DNA from: Colocasia esculenta
Taxonomy: Eukaryota; Streptophyta; Magnoliopsida; Alismatales; Araceae
NCBI GenBank assembly: GCA_014218235.1
Contig: CM024753.1
Span: forward strand, 183,558,348 to 183,622,347
DNA length: 64,000 nucleotides
Direction of reading: 5' to 3'
Under the pieces are notes generated by a model. It was not told where the DNA came from and ran no database searches. It saw only the letters and a program-made list of their open reading frames with translations. The position numbers and the translations under genes are program-made. Shown here piece after piece: positions 12,737-24,109 of the stretch (its first letter is position 1; each line of letters opens with the position of its first letter).

Positions 12737-15700
12737 AAAGTCCCTGTCGAGTTAACGGCCGATAGACGGCAAAGGATCCCGTCACCTCAAAAAAGAAAAA
12801 AAAGAAGGAGAGGCTAAAAATAGAGATGCCTCGTTGGACTCACTTGAACCACCTGTCGAGTGAGGGCAAAAAGAACTAAACCCGGCCATGGTGAAAACCC
12901 GAAAGGGCGCCATGGGCAAAATAGGGTACCCCGCTACACGAAAACCCGAAAGGGCGTGTAGGCAAAAGCAAGAGGGGGTCGGGTTGGGCGAAAACCCGAA
13001 AGGGCGCTCAACTCGATAATGTGAACCAAAAAAAAAAAAAAAAAAACCGACAAGTAAAGATGTGCACACCATACCAAGGCATCAAGAAGGAACATCTGTG
13101 TCCAAAATAAAATGTCGTTCATTAGTAGTAGAGCTACATGAGCATAGAGGCAAGGCCTCGGAAATAAAAAAGGGGCAATATAAAAAGAGCATAGAAATGG
13201 AACGGGCCCTGTGCCTCATGGCAAGTCCCGGAATAGTTCCTCAAGCGACAAGATACCCACATGAGGGGAGGATATTCTCTCTTTCAGGCTCGCCTTCCTG
13301 GATTGGACCTCCGACAATGTCTGCTTCGCCAAAGTCAACCGGTCTTCATCCTTCCGAAGGCTTGTATTGCTGGAGGAAGATTTGGGAGCCATGGTTCCTG
13401 CAAAGGAAACTAAAGCCACGTCAGCAAGCCAAATGAACGCTCAAATCTGACAAAATTTCGGCAGCATCTCCCCTTATCGCACGTGCGAGTGGGGGTTTCA
13501 GCGGGTACTCGTCCACGCACTAAGGCGAGACGGCCCCAAAACAGAGACATGCAAGCATGTCTAAAAGCTCTCCGGGAACCACTGTTACCCCGAGGACAAG
13601 CCGATGGGGAGTGAAGCGGCCCAGTGCCTGGCTGCAGTCAGAAAAGACCCGCCATTTAATACGATATGCAAGAGATAGGCGGACCGACGGGAGCCCCGCC
13701 GATCTAAAATGGGCCCCCGCCATTGAAGCTGAAAAGTAAAAGACCTGGGACCTGACGCGTCCTCACCGTCTCCTAAGGGGCTCCGGGCCCCACTAAAAGC
13801 CATCGACGGCCGCCGCTACTCTCTCGTGGCGCGCGAAGTGGAAGCTAGACCTAATCGGACCCGCCATTCGGGGCGGTAACGGGCGGACGAGGACCGCACC
13901 GGTGGAAGCCCCGCCGACTCAAAGTGGGCCCTACGAGCAAAGGGACGAAAAGGCGAAACCTCGGACGCGGGATGTTCCCCCGCGGTCCCCCTAGCGGTTA
14001 GAAGCCCTGGGACCTACCTGATCTCCCCATTGCTTTGTTTAAGGGGGGGATCCCAACGGACCCGGACACTCATGCGGGCGTTCGGTACAAAAGGCCCCAT
14101 GGCCCAGGCACATTCCCTTTGCCTGCCCAGATCCCCAGGCGCCCCTCGGCCCTGCTCACCCATGCACCCAAAAAAAAGAGAACACAACAACATCAACACA
14201 GGGGCATGCAAGCCTCGTCTTCCTGGTCCCCGGGCATGGAAGTCCTTGGCGCGACCGGAACACCCTCCGGCGTCGCCCCAGAATACAGAAAAGGGCCACA
14301 AGCGGCCGATCCCCAATCCGCCGCCGTCGGATCCATCGCCGCCGCCGCTGTGCCCCGCGCCGCCGCAGACCTGCAGAGAGAGGGTCCTCCGCCCCCACGG
14401 GCCCTCCACCGGCGTTATGGTAAAGCACAGAGGGGGGGAAGAGGGAACCCCATGGAGGAACACCCTCTCATCCGGCCTATCGTCGCCGGCGCCCTAACAG
14501 GACCCACGCCCACGAAAAGAGGGGAGGGGAAAACACCGCGTGAAAGGGGTCGGTGCTCCCTGCGCCCTACCCTCGCCGAGAAGAGCCGGGGAGCAGTCGC
14601 CGCCGCGCGCCTCCGGTGTCCTCGCCGCTGTCGCCGCTCGCCCTCGCGTGCGCCGCTGCGGACCTTTGCCGCCCTGGGCCAACCCTCGCAGTCGCACCTC
14701 GCCCGCGGCCACACCTCGTGCCGCCGCCGCGTTCGCACCTCGCCGTCGCCGGTGTCTGCACCGCGCCGCTGATGCTACGCCCGCTGACCGTCGCCGCTGC
14801 ACCGCTCCTCGCCGCCGGAGAAGAAGAAGGAGGGGAAGAGGCGATCGGGGGGAAGACGAAGCGAAGGAGAAAGAAGAGGAAGGCGAATCGTGCCCGCGGA
14901 GGGAAAGAGGAGAGAAAGAGAAGGGGGAAAGAGAAGGGCGGCCGCGCACGCCTTTTGAGGCGAATTTGAAAAGGCCGAAGCGACCGGCCTCGGGAGGCGC
15001 GAACCGCCGGTTCGCACTCCCAAGCGGCCCGCGGACCGAGTCCGCCCAGACCGCGCCGGACCCATTCCGCCCAGGCCGCCCAGACCGCCCAGACCGAGCC
15101 GGTTCGCCACGCGCCAGCTCACCAGGCGCAACCCGCGCCAATTCGACCCTGCGCCGATTCGGCGAGGTCAACAGACCCTGCTCCAAATTGCCTGAGCGAG
15201 CCCGAGCCCCAGTGGCCCCAGAGAAATGAGAATAGGGGAGGCCATCCCCAAATTGCCCATTCAGACCAACGTGCAGCCGTCATCCGCGGATCACATCACC
15301 AAAAAGAAGCAAAAGGCTACGAATAGACCACTTGACCATTAGCCCGGCAACAAGTCAAACACCTGTCGGCGCTAGTGTCAATAGTCAAAGGACTAAAATT
15401 CACCCGCGGATGCCGCTCTGCGTGCCTCTTCGCACCACCCACGGGTGGGGGGCATTTGTGGGCACCCCTTTTATTAATGGGCCCGAACCGCCGGCCCATT
15501 ATCCAAGCCGCTAGCACCGGTTTTAGCCCCTCATGGGCTGTGCAAAAAAGGGCAAAAGGCCCACTCAAAAGGCCATCAAGGCCCATCTGAAATCAACCTT
15601 CATCTCACTCCATAAAGTGGGGAGGTGAGACTAAGCATTTGTGACACCTCCCAAAAGGGAGTGCCACAAATGGAAAAAGGCAAGTCTGCCATTTCTGCTG

Positions 15701-18562
15701 CGCAGGGAGCTGTTTGGGCCTGTTTTGACCTTCTCCTCCCTTCTAGAAGGCTTGGGCAAGGGGCCATACGCAAGAGGGCTTGAAGGGGGGCTGTTCTTGC
15801 ATGAAAGGAGAGTCTTCCTCTCTGGTTTTCTGAAGGAACCAGCAGCAAGAAGCCAAGAAGAAGAGGGAGAGGCCTGCGTTTTCTGCTCAAGGGAGGTTCC
15901 ACCCGTGAAGAAAAAGAAGCAAAAAGGGGAGAAGAGAAAGGTGAGAAGAGAAGGCAAGAGAGAGAGAGGGGTTCTTCTTTGGGGAGGGGTCTCCTTGTCT
16001 TGTCACATCAAGAGAGCAAGAGAGCAAGAGGGCTCCCACGTTGGGTTCTTCCCCCCTCTTTTCTCTTGATTTTGGCAAACCTTGTACCTCCTCATCCCTT
16101 TCTTTATTGAAATAGATCATGCTCTTGTGCATATCCTCCCTTTTTTTTATGAGAATAGCTTGTCCTTAGCATTTATTGCATGCTCTCCTCTCATCCCATC
16201 TTGGGTTTTAAAAGGTTCTTTCTCTTTGCAAAGGGGGCTACGGGATGGGATATCCTCTTCTTAGAGGCATGTCTTCTCCCCCTTTAGCACCTCTATATGA
16301 GATCATTCCATACCTCCCATACCTCAATAAATGAGGTCATGGGTGCATGGGACCCCTTTCTCATATTTAATGCATGTATAGCATGCTAAAATCCCCCTCA
16401 ATAGGACACGGTTCCCTTGCTATTTTGGTCCTCCAAAGGACAGCTTTCCCACTGTTCTAACAGACCCCCAAGAGCCCCCATAGTGGTTAATGCATGCCCC
16501 TTTGGTAATAGCCAAGAGAATGAGCAAGCAATGCTCATGTTTTCTTGTCTAAACACCATCTCCAAAAGACCCATCCAAAAGAGATCATCAAGCCTTGGTC
16601 CGCCCCTCTCAATAGATCATCCCATTGTGGTTTTCAGCCCCCCACTGACGTGTGTTTCAAACCAACACCGAATAGTCTCCAAAGAGTCTCATCTTTGCTA
16701 ATCAAGGAGGTTGGGCAAATGATGCCTAAATCTCTTTGTTTAGCCCACCTAGCAATGGGTTGTAACGCCATCTCAATATCCAAAATCACCCCGGCCATGA
16801 GCAAGGGCGTTCTTGGAGAGAGGCATGGTCACCCCTTTGCACAGGTGACTGGCTACGCCGATTCAGCCTGGTTCTGATTTCTGGCAGTCATGTAAAACCA
16901 GAACATAGCTGCGCCGATTCGACGCTGGCCATCACGTTGGCCGAAATCACGTGAGCAAAACCATTGCTCTATGTGATACCGGCTGATAAACAGTCAAAAG
17001 ACATAATATGAGACCCATCCACATCCTCGGATCGGACAACATAATGTTCGTGTTCGAACAGGTGGGTTCACATGTGATTCATCGTCCCGTGGGTTGTTTG
17101 GCCATAACATTGCCCGAATCTCCGTAGGCCTGCCTGGGGGATCGAGGTCTTAGGCCGTCGGAGTTACGTCGTTTTACGACGTACACTCTCCCTTTTGGTG
17201 CCATCTCCGCCTGTGGTGGATGAGCATCGCGCTTTCCCCTCTATCACCGCGATAAGGGGAAATGCTGCCGAAATTTCCCCGCGAGGGTTGAGTTGGCGCA
17301 AAACTTCTAAAAGAGGTCATTAGCTTCTAATTGAGTTGGCAACGTTGCAAACGAAAGCCAATTCGATGATGTCTATGATTTCAGCCGGGCTGCGCCGATT
17401 CGCCTTATCTCGTCAGCTGCGCCGATTCGAGGACGTTTGCGAAGCGCGTTGAGCCATCAAGCTCTGCCGAACGAATAGAACTCCGTTTCAAATGCTCAAG
17501 GGGCCCAAACGGAAAATTAAAATCGTTTAATGATAAAAAAAAGAATTGCAAAGACAAAATTGAACCCTTTTCAAGCAAAAGAGAAGAAGAAAGTAAAAGG
17601 CCATTCCATGCTGTTAAATGACCAAGTTCAACCCTTTTCAAATGACAAAATCCCCTCGGGTTTTACAAAAGATCAAAGGGTCAAATCAAACCTTCTTTTA
17701 AAAGAGCAAAAGACCGTCTCATATTTTGCAAAAGAACAAAGGACCAATTTCAACTATTTTCAAACAAATCAAAAGGTCATCCTATATTTTCCAAAAGAGT
17801 AAGAGATCAAAATAGGACCTTTTCTCAAGTAATAAAAGATCGCATCACCATGTGCAAAAGAGTCAAACCAAACTTTTCTAAGCAAATAAATGATCATCGC
17901 ATGTTTTGCAACAAAAAAAGAAATCAAATTGAAATGATTTTCAATAAAAAGACCAAATTGTATTCATTTTCAACAAAAGTAAAAGAGACCACCCTTTTCA
18001 AAATTGTCTTTCTCAAATAGACTTAAAAGACCAAATTGAGCCTTTTCATGGTAAAGAGGACCAATAAGTAAATAGACAAAGAAATTAGGTAGCGGGCTGA
18101 GAGAAAGGTCTAATGGGTTCGATTAGGCGTTCGTCTCGCTCCCTAATATTTCAGTTCAATTGTGCTTCACACCCTTTATCGGATGTCCCGTTTTAAGGTC
18201 ACGAGGCTTTCTAATCTGGCGATTAATCAAGGGTTTTCTCTTTCTAAAAGAGATGTAATTAACGTCATTGCGCTCAGGCAACGACGGGTTTTTGGTCCAG
18301 GACCCGACCACTCACTTTCGTCTGACGAAGTCAGACGGCGCGCACAATAGACTTGAAGCCCTTCGACTCTCGGAGGCAAACCAATCGGTTGTCACTTCGG
18401 TGACTGGCATGCCCGCGCTGCGCGAATTGTCGATTCACCTCACGCCATCGTCGCTCAAGTAGCGTTCGGCGGGACTTGGATTGGCAATACGCTTGCATCC
18501 ATGAGAATATGAGACAACATGATAAATAGAGATTTTTAAAGGTTAAATTTCCCATTTCCACA
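12737..18562 (+). repeat. 5' LTR unit of element B (5,826 bp)
   Basis: It starts at the first base shared with the 3' copy (AAAGTCCCTGTCGAG) and ends ...CCATTTCCACA just before the PBS. In order it holds a module with three GTGAAAACCCGAAAGGGCG-type repeats (12,880-13,015), a GC-rich block (13,800-15,200), sequences rich in short purine or pyrimidine runs, several GCGCCGATTCG motifs (for example 15,152; 16,856; 16,912; 17,392; 17,421), and a series of degenerate 'ccttttcaa...aaaaga' units (17,540-18,050). ORFs of up to 245 codons in the GC-rich block lie on both strands and come from composition. It starts with AAAG rather than TG, so its true 5' end may be missing. Confidence 0.85.
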
Positions 18563-18565
18563 GCG

Positions 18566-18584
18566 TGGCACGCCCGGTGGGACC
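18566..18584 (+). promoter_or_regulatory. Primer binding site of element B
   Basis: TGGCACGCCCGGTGGGACC lies three bases after the LTR end CACA. Starting with TGG, it can pair with a tRNA 3' CCA end, the usual place and form of a minus-strand primer site. The exact tRNA was not determined; the sequence resembles the TGGCGCCCA...GTGGG class of plant Ty3/gypsy sites. Confidence 0.7.
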
Positions 18585-18683
18585 AAGCTTCCCTTCATCT
18601 CTTCGCCAAAATAGAAAGCCATGTGGCCTTGCACAATTGATACTGATTATCTTTTGAATTGACTAACAGGTACTAATTGACTG

Positions 18684-20120
18684 ATGGTGGGAGTACGTTT
18701 TGGGCCTCTCGTAGTTCAAGACCATGCTCGGCATGGGTACCTCGCTGTGCCCACCCGCTTTGGGAGCTTCCCTCATGTTGTGGAGTTCCCCAACTTTCTG
18801 GGGGTTGCTTTTGTCGACATCCTCCACCCAGAGACCAAAAGGCAAGATGGAGCTGAAGCCAATCATGGAGCTGAGCTCAAAGGGACCATTAAAGAGCTAA
18901 GCTGCCACGTGCACCACGTGGAGCGCGGCAACAACAACAAACTCAAGGGAAAAGAGACCTGCAACCAACATATCACTCAAGCTGAAAATATCGTCACCTG
19001 TCGTGCGCGGGTGTCTGCTTCGGGGAAAACTGTGCGGATCGGAGACCTAAGAATCCATCTGCAAGAGAAGAAAACTGAAGCTATAGCCAAGCGGGTCGTG
19101 CCGACAGTACCCGTAGGAAACCCCTTCCAAGCTTTGTCGAATAGAGAAGAGATGTGCAACACATTCAAGGGCAAGCTGCCCCCAAAACCAATCAAATTCA
19201 AGCAGGTCTGGCGGCCTAAGAGAGTGCAAAAGCCCAGGCCGGAAGAGCCTGTATCAAAAAAGCAATTCCCAACAAATGTAGCTGATAAAAAGACCCACGG
19301 CTACCGCCGGCCGCCCGGAGGCTTCAGGGCTGGGGTTCGTCAAGGGGGGGCATGTGCTTATGCCCACTTTCATGACAAGAGAAGGGAGCTGCGACGGTCT
19401 GCCCACATCCCAACTGTTCGAGGGAGTCGATCGACGCCTGCTGTTCTGGCCGCACGCCAGTGCCGCCGAGAAAAGATCCATGGGTCACATGACCATATAC
19501 TCGGTCTCACCACCTCTCCTCTGCAGAGATCGAGACCACCAAGAGCCAGAAGAGATCCACAAGCTGAAGCTGAAAGCAGTTCGGGCGAAAATGACGTCCC
19601 TTGCAAAACTGGCCATGAGCAGTCTGGGGGTCCCAAACCCCGAGTATCAGTTTTCAAGAGATTGACCTTCCCTTCCCGGAGGGTTGAAAGAGGTCGGCAT
19701 GGGAACCTCACAATCTTCTCCTGCCACATGGCCGGCATATGGGGCCGATATGGGGCACTTCCAGCCAATGATGAAGAGCTAGCAGAATTGGCAGAAAGGC
19801 CTGGTGCCCTCACCAGAAGAAGAGCAGCGGCAGCAGCCTTGGCGGCCGCATATGGGCTCGAAGAACTGCCGACAGCACAAATGACGGCGGTCAGTGCCAA
19901 CGTGGTCACCGCCCAGGGCAGTGGGGGCAGTGATGATATTCCTCCACCGCCACCAGAAGCTTCTGGGGGCACTTCGCAACAGATTCCTTTTGCTGCACCC
20001 ATAGATCCAGCTATCATGGAGCTGTTGCAGCAATATCAAGCCGAGATCGCTGATCTCAAGCGCCAGATCAAAGGAAAAGAGACTGAGGGACATGCATCCC
20101 GAGCAGCGGAGGTCAATTGA
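18684..20120 (+). CDS. Upstream ORF (ORF1) of element B, unknown function
   Basis: This is an open frame of 478 codons between the PBS and gag. It shows no catalytic motif that I recognise. The middle (about residues 140-330) is rich in Lys, Arg and Pro. The last third has an Ala-rich helix-like stretch (about 375-400), a Pro run after IPPP (about 435), and a short heptad-like segment near the end (MELLQQYQAEIADLKRQIKG). Extra ORFs before gag are known in Ogre/Retand-type Tat elements, and this may be one, or the N-terminal part of a longer gag. It overlaps the gag-type Gln-rich frame at 20,092. Element A lacks most of this region. The start is the first ATG in the frame and is not otherwise supported. 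Confidence 0.5.
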   Translation: MVGVRFGPLVVQDHARHGYLAVPTRFGSFPHVVEFPNFLGVAFVDILHPETKRQDGAEANHGAELKGTIKELSCHVHHVERGNNNKLKGKETCNQHITQAENIVTCRARVSASGKTVRIGDLRIHLQEKKTEAIAKRVVPTVPVGNPFQALSNREEMCNTFKGKLPPKPIKFKQVWRPKRVQKPRPEEPVSKKQFPTNVADKKTHGYRRPPGGFRAGVRQGGACAYAHFHDKRRELRRSAHIPTVRGSRSTPAVLAARQCRREKIHGSHDHILGLTTSPLQRSRPPRARRDPQAEAESSSGENDVPCKTGHEQSGGPKPRVSVFKRLTFPSRRVERGRHGNLTIFSCHMAGIWGRYGALPANDEELAELAERPGALTRRRAAAAALAAAYGLEELPTAQMTAVSANVVTAQGSGGSDDIPPPPPEASGGTSQQIPFAAPIDPAIMELLQQYQAEIADLKRQIKGKETEGHASRAAEVN

Positions 20121-20454
20121 AGCTTCGGCCCAGCGTGCTGTCGTACGGACAGCGAATGAGCGACCACAACAATCCCCTGCGGCTACGGCTCAGCAGCCAC
20201 GCTCACAGGCTCAATACCAGCTGTTGCAGCCGCAGTTCTTTCAGCAGCAACAGCAACCACACCAGTCGCAGCAAGCTTATTCTGCGCAACCGCAGTCATT
20301 GCCCGCTCACGATCCCGAGCAGCAATTAGACGACCAAGAGCCGCCTCCGGTGCCACCGGCGGCCATTATCAATACCCCGAGCAATCAGCAGGCCCACTTC
20401 TATCCTCAGCAAGTGGACCCAGCCGTATCAACAAGCTCATGGTGGAACAGCTAA
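20092..20454 (+). CDS. Gag N-terminal Gln-rich fragment of element B
   Basis: This is a 120-codon frame rich in Gln, Pro and Ala, including a five-Gln run. It matches the Gln-rich gag start of element A at 8,332-8,015 (shared 'PPVAIINTP'-like end). It ends a few codons after the gag core begins in another frame. Comparison with A shows that B has one base fewer near 20,428, which throws the frame. I infer that this and the next ORF were once a single gag. In its present state the fragment would be a short product with no core domain. Confidence 0.6.
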   Translation: MHPEQRRSIEASAQRAVVRTANERPQQSPAATAQQPRSQAQYQLLQPQFFQQQQQPHQSQQAYSAQPQSLPAHDPEQQLDDQEPPPVPPAAIINTPSNQQAHFYPQQVDPAVSTSSWWNS

Positions 20455-23132
20455 TTGACATGAAGCTCGCTGAACGGGGAGACGGAGAGCAAATGGCTTT
20501 TGATGCATATAGGGTACCCTACCCTGCATACCACGCCGTGAAGAAATTGCCTCCAGGTGTCACCAAGCCCCCAAAATTTGACAAGTTCAATGGGCGAGGA
20601 TCTCCAAAAGAACACATTGCTTATTATATCAATGTGATGGGAGATTTAGCGGCCGATGAATCATACTTGTTGAAGTTCTTTGGCTCCTCCCTGACAAGCC
20701 TGGCGTTCGAATGGTACTCCAGTCTGCCAGCAGGGTCCATATCTGATTGGACCGATATGCAAAAGAAATTTAGAGAAAGGTTCTATATTGCTGAGAGGGA
20801 GGTGACAGTTGCCGAACTCTATGCAACCAAGCAAAAGAGTGATGAGTCCGCACTGGACTATATCCAAAGGTGGAGGAACCTTAGCATGAGATGCAAGCGT
20901 CCTCCTCACCAAGAAGATGCAGTTCAGATCTGCAAGCAAAATTTGAAAAGAGAGCTGCTTGAAAGGATGATCGGAGTAGAGATCCGGTCATTTGACAGGC
21001 TGAACAACATGGTGGCGGAAATAGAGGCCTTTCTGGTCAAGTATCCCACCAACTCGTTCGCCAGTCAAAAGACCAAGCCGGCCGACAAGAAGCCTGCGGG
21101 GAAGGAGGTCCACACAGTGGATCTCAAAACATTTGAAAAGCAAAGAGACGGAGGCGAGGCGGCGGCCGGAACCTCCAGCAACAAAACTGAACCAAAGAGA
21201 AAGGTCATTCCTTTCCAAGACAAAATGAGGAAGCCATACTCCTTCCCCAGGGAAAAGACTAAGGTGCTATTTGATTGGGGGATCAGATATAACAAGATCA
21301 CCCTCCCAACACCAAAAAGACCAGATCAAGCTGCAAAGAAAGATGATCCCCGGTACTGTCTGTACCACCAGATCCTAGGGCACCCTCTAGAGGACTGCTA
21401 TGTGTTCAAAGACATCGCAGAGTCTCTGATCAAGAAAGGAGAACTGCAGATGGGGGATTACAGGGTTGATCCTCCGCAGCCACATGAGTTGCCTGCCCGG
21501 CAAGCTGGAGCTAACATGATCTCTATATATCAACAGCTACCAGAAGAGATCTCCGAGGCCAGCACGGAGAACACCTATAAGAATCTTATCCTCGCCCCAA
21601 GCAGAGAGCAGGAGGAGTGGCAAAAGGTGCCCACTAAAGCAAAGAAGCAGCCAGAAAAGAAATCAGCTCCAAAAGTACATATCCGGGGTGTGACACCTCA
21701 GCCGCCGGCACCAGTGGTCACCCCGGTGTGGCACCCAATAGAGCCCCGGGTCGTCATTCAGAGGAATCCCGGCAACAGAAGGCGTCAAACGCCTCTTCCA
21801 TTATACAGAGGGGGCAGCCCTTCACTCGAGCGTCTGCAGGCGCTAATTGATGAATTAGACGAATATGAGCAACCGAACAGATACCCTGTTCAGTTGCAAG
21901 AGTTTGTCCCGTGGGAAGAACTCGAGAAGTTGACCCTGGAGGCACTCGCCGAGCAAGAGACCCCTCAACCTCAAGAAGATCTATTCTGGGGGCAAGAGCC
22001 GATGAAGAAAAAGAAAAAGAGAAGATCCAAGAAAAAGAAGGTGGTGGCAACCCTCTCATGCAATACTATCTCCTCCCTGCTAAATTTGGGGGAGCACTAT
22101 GAAGAAGAGGAGTTCTACCCTTCCCCGAATGATGTCAATCAGGTCGGGGCTTCGGATCAAGAATTCACAACGAGGTCCGGAAGGAAATGGGGACGAGTGC
22201 CTCCGGCCAATCAAAATATCGTCTTCCGAGGTGAACCCTCTTATAAGATCCCGGAGCCTGAAGTTCGAAGGGCGGAAATTCCACCTCCTCCGGGGTTCTA
22301 TCCCAATGAACAGACTGGGGGCACGGTCCCATCCTTTGCTGAGTTCCTGGCGGCAGAAGAGAAGACCAGGGCACTCCCCAAACCCCCAGTATTACAAAAG
22401 AAGGCCGATGGTGAGGAAGACAGCCCGGTCACCAAACCTCAAGCCAAGAATAGTGAAAATGACAGAGGAAAGTCAAAGCTAGATAATGTCGGGGCAGAAG
22501 ACCGAATCATCAAGCTGCTGAAGAAGATTCCCACACGGTTCAGCGTTTGGGAAATCCTCTCATTAAGTGAAGAGACCAGAAAAGCGTTGATCGCAGCCTT
22601 GCAGGCTCCAGCGCAATATGAGACTTGTCTGACTGAAGTTCAGGTGGAGGCCGCCGCCATCAACTCGGCGTCTATCACATTCACCCCGGAGGACATGCTC
22701 CTCCCTATGGCCACTCATAACAGACCTCTGTACATGAGGGGGCAGTTGAATGGACAACCCCTAAGCAGAATCCTGGTGGATCCCGGAGCAGCGGTAAACA
22801 TCCTGGCGTACAAGATCTACCAGAAATATCACTTTAATGTGCACCTGGCCTCAGTGCACGACGTGAGAATAGCCGGGTTCAACCAAAAGTTCGAGGTACC
22901 TCTGGGAGTCGTAGAACTCGACTTGGTCCTGGGGGACTTCACAACAAAGGTGCAGTTCCATGTGATCAATGCAAGCACGTCCTACAAGGCTTTGCTGGGT
23001 CGGCCCTGGCTCCATCAAAACGGAGTAATCCCGTCAACGCTGCACCAGTGTATCAAATATGTGAAAGGAGGGGAGGAGCAAAGGGTCTTTGCCGATGCTC
23101 ACCCATTCGAAGTGTATGAGTCACCTCCTTGA
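20439..23132 (+). CDS. Gag core and aspartic protease of element B
   Basis: This 897-codon frame covers the retrotransposon gag core at about residues 20-200 (motifs FDKFNGRGSPKEH, FEWYSSL, FRERFY), which packages the RNA. A zinc-knuckle-like C-X2-H-X4-H-X4-C follows at about 305-320. Charged and Pro-rich linkers come next, with a lysine-rich patch near 520-535. The retropepsin domain lies at about 740-870, with the active-site region LVDPGAAVNIL at residues 778-788 (Asp781). The usual Asp-Ser/Thr-Gly is Asp-Pro-Gly here, and the same is true in element A. The frame ends at 23,132 because two bases are missing near 23,121 relative to A. The natural start is upstream (see the fragment at 20,092). 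Confidence 0.85.
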   Translation: MVEQLIDMKLAERGDGEQMAFDAYRVPYPAYHAVKKLPPGVTKPPKFDKFNGRGSPKEHIAYYINVMGDLAADESYLLKFFGSSLTSLAFEWYSSLPAGSISDWTDMQKKFRERFYIAEREVTVAELYATKQKSDESALDYIQRWRNLSMRCKRPPHQEDAVQICKQNLKRELLERMIGVEIRSFDRLNNMVAEIEAFLVKYPTNSFASQKTKPADKKPAGKEVHTVDLKTFEKQRDGGEAAAGTSSNKTEPKRKVIPFQDKMRKPYSFPREKTKVLFDWGIRYNKITLPTPKRPDQAAKKDDPRYCLYHQILGHPLEDCYVFKDIAESLIKKGELQMGDYRVDPPQPHELPARQAGANMISIYQQLPEEISEASTENTYKNLILAPSREQEEWQKVPTKAKKQPEKKSAPKVHIRGVTPQPPAPVVTPVWHPIEPRVVIQRNPGNRRRQTPLPLYRGGSPSLERLQALIDELDEYEQPNRYPVQLQEFVPWEELEKLTLEALAEQETPQPQEDLFWGQEPMKKKKKRRSKKKKVVATLSCNTISSLLNLGEHYEEEEFYPSPNDVNQVGASDQEFTTRSGRKWGRVPPANQNIVFRGEPSYKIPEPEVRRAEIPPPPGFYPNEQTGGTVPSFAEFLAAEEKTRALPKPPVLQKKADGEEDSPVTKPQAKNSENDRGKSKLDNVGAEDRIIKLLKKIPTRFSVWEILSLSEETRKALIAALQAPAQYETCLTEVQVEAAAINSASITFTPEDMLLPMATHNRPLYMRGQLNGQPLSRILVDPGAAVNILAYKIYQKYHFNVHLASVHDVRIAGFNQKFEVPLGVVELDLVLGDFTTKVQFHVINASTSYKALLGRPWLHQNGVIPSTLHQCIKYVKGGEEQRVFADAHPFEVYESPP

Positions 23133-24109
23133 TGCTGATCTGTATCAGGGGCGCTCAGAAAGCCAAATCCCCAGAAGGGCGACAAAAAAGAAAGCATCAT
23201 TGCTCATGAGTGGTTTCCACCGGAACACTCAGAAACCAAAGCCCCTCAAGAGGGTAAAGCAATAGAAGTCATCCCTGATGATGAGTGGTTCCCGCCACCA
23301 CCGCCAGGGACCACTGCTGAAGAGCCCATATCAACAGAAGAGGTGGAGGTGCAATCGTGTGACGCCCCAGATCGTAGGTGTGATTCTACTCCACAAATAA
23401 ACGAAAAAGAGCCAGAATTCATTCTGGTCCCAGAGGGCCTTACCAAGCCAGCCGCCGGAATAGACTGTCAAATAGTAAGAGCATTGAAGACCATGGTGAT
23501 AGCTCACCCGGAGGCGCTTCACAGTCTTCTACGCAGCGGAGGAGCAACCAATGAGAAGGGATGATGATTGCAAAATCCCTGAAGAGACTGGAGATCCCTT
23601 GGTTCCAATCATAGGACTCCCAGACATGTCCGATACAGTCGCCAGGCTGGCCAAAAGTCAACAAATCCCTCTTCGGCAACGCCTCAGTCAGAGGGAGATA
23701 TTCGGAAAGCTATGGTACCCGCCGAATATGGACAGGGACCTGTTAAAAATCACCCAGCACCCAGACTCGGCTTGTCACTGGGAGAAAGCTATACGGTTGG
23801 CATGATCAGCATAGCCAATCAAACAGAAAAAACCTTTCAGGGTAGTTTATGATGACTACCCTGAAGAAAGAAGCATGGTAGAATGGCTGCAAATGCAAAT
23901 GATAAACCTCCCCAGGGGCAGCGCGTTCCCGCCTGCACTCCTGTGGAGTCTCTTGCTACCCAAGTACTCTTGACAGCTAGAGAAAATAGACACAATGGAG
24001 CAACGCTGCTAGGCTGCAAGCTCAGAAGAGATAAGGAGCAGGAAGCAATAACAGATGTTCCTGCAAATCCAGGTCGAGGGGTCCGCAAACCGAAGAAGCT
24101 GAAAAGAAT
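23133..24109 (+). pseudogene. Broken linker between protease and RT of element B
   Basis: This corresponds to the acidic, Pro-rich linker that in element A is read in 6,232-4,158. In B it is split over at least three frames: open pieces at 23,343-23,564, 23,551-23,805 and 23,883-24,182. The recognisable text 'SQREIFGKLWYPPNMDRDLL' matches A. The breaks mean gag-protease and RT-integrase cannot be made as one polyprotein, unless programmed recoding occurs, for which no site was identified. Confidence 0.65.
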
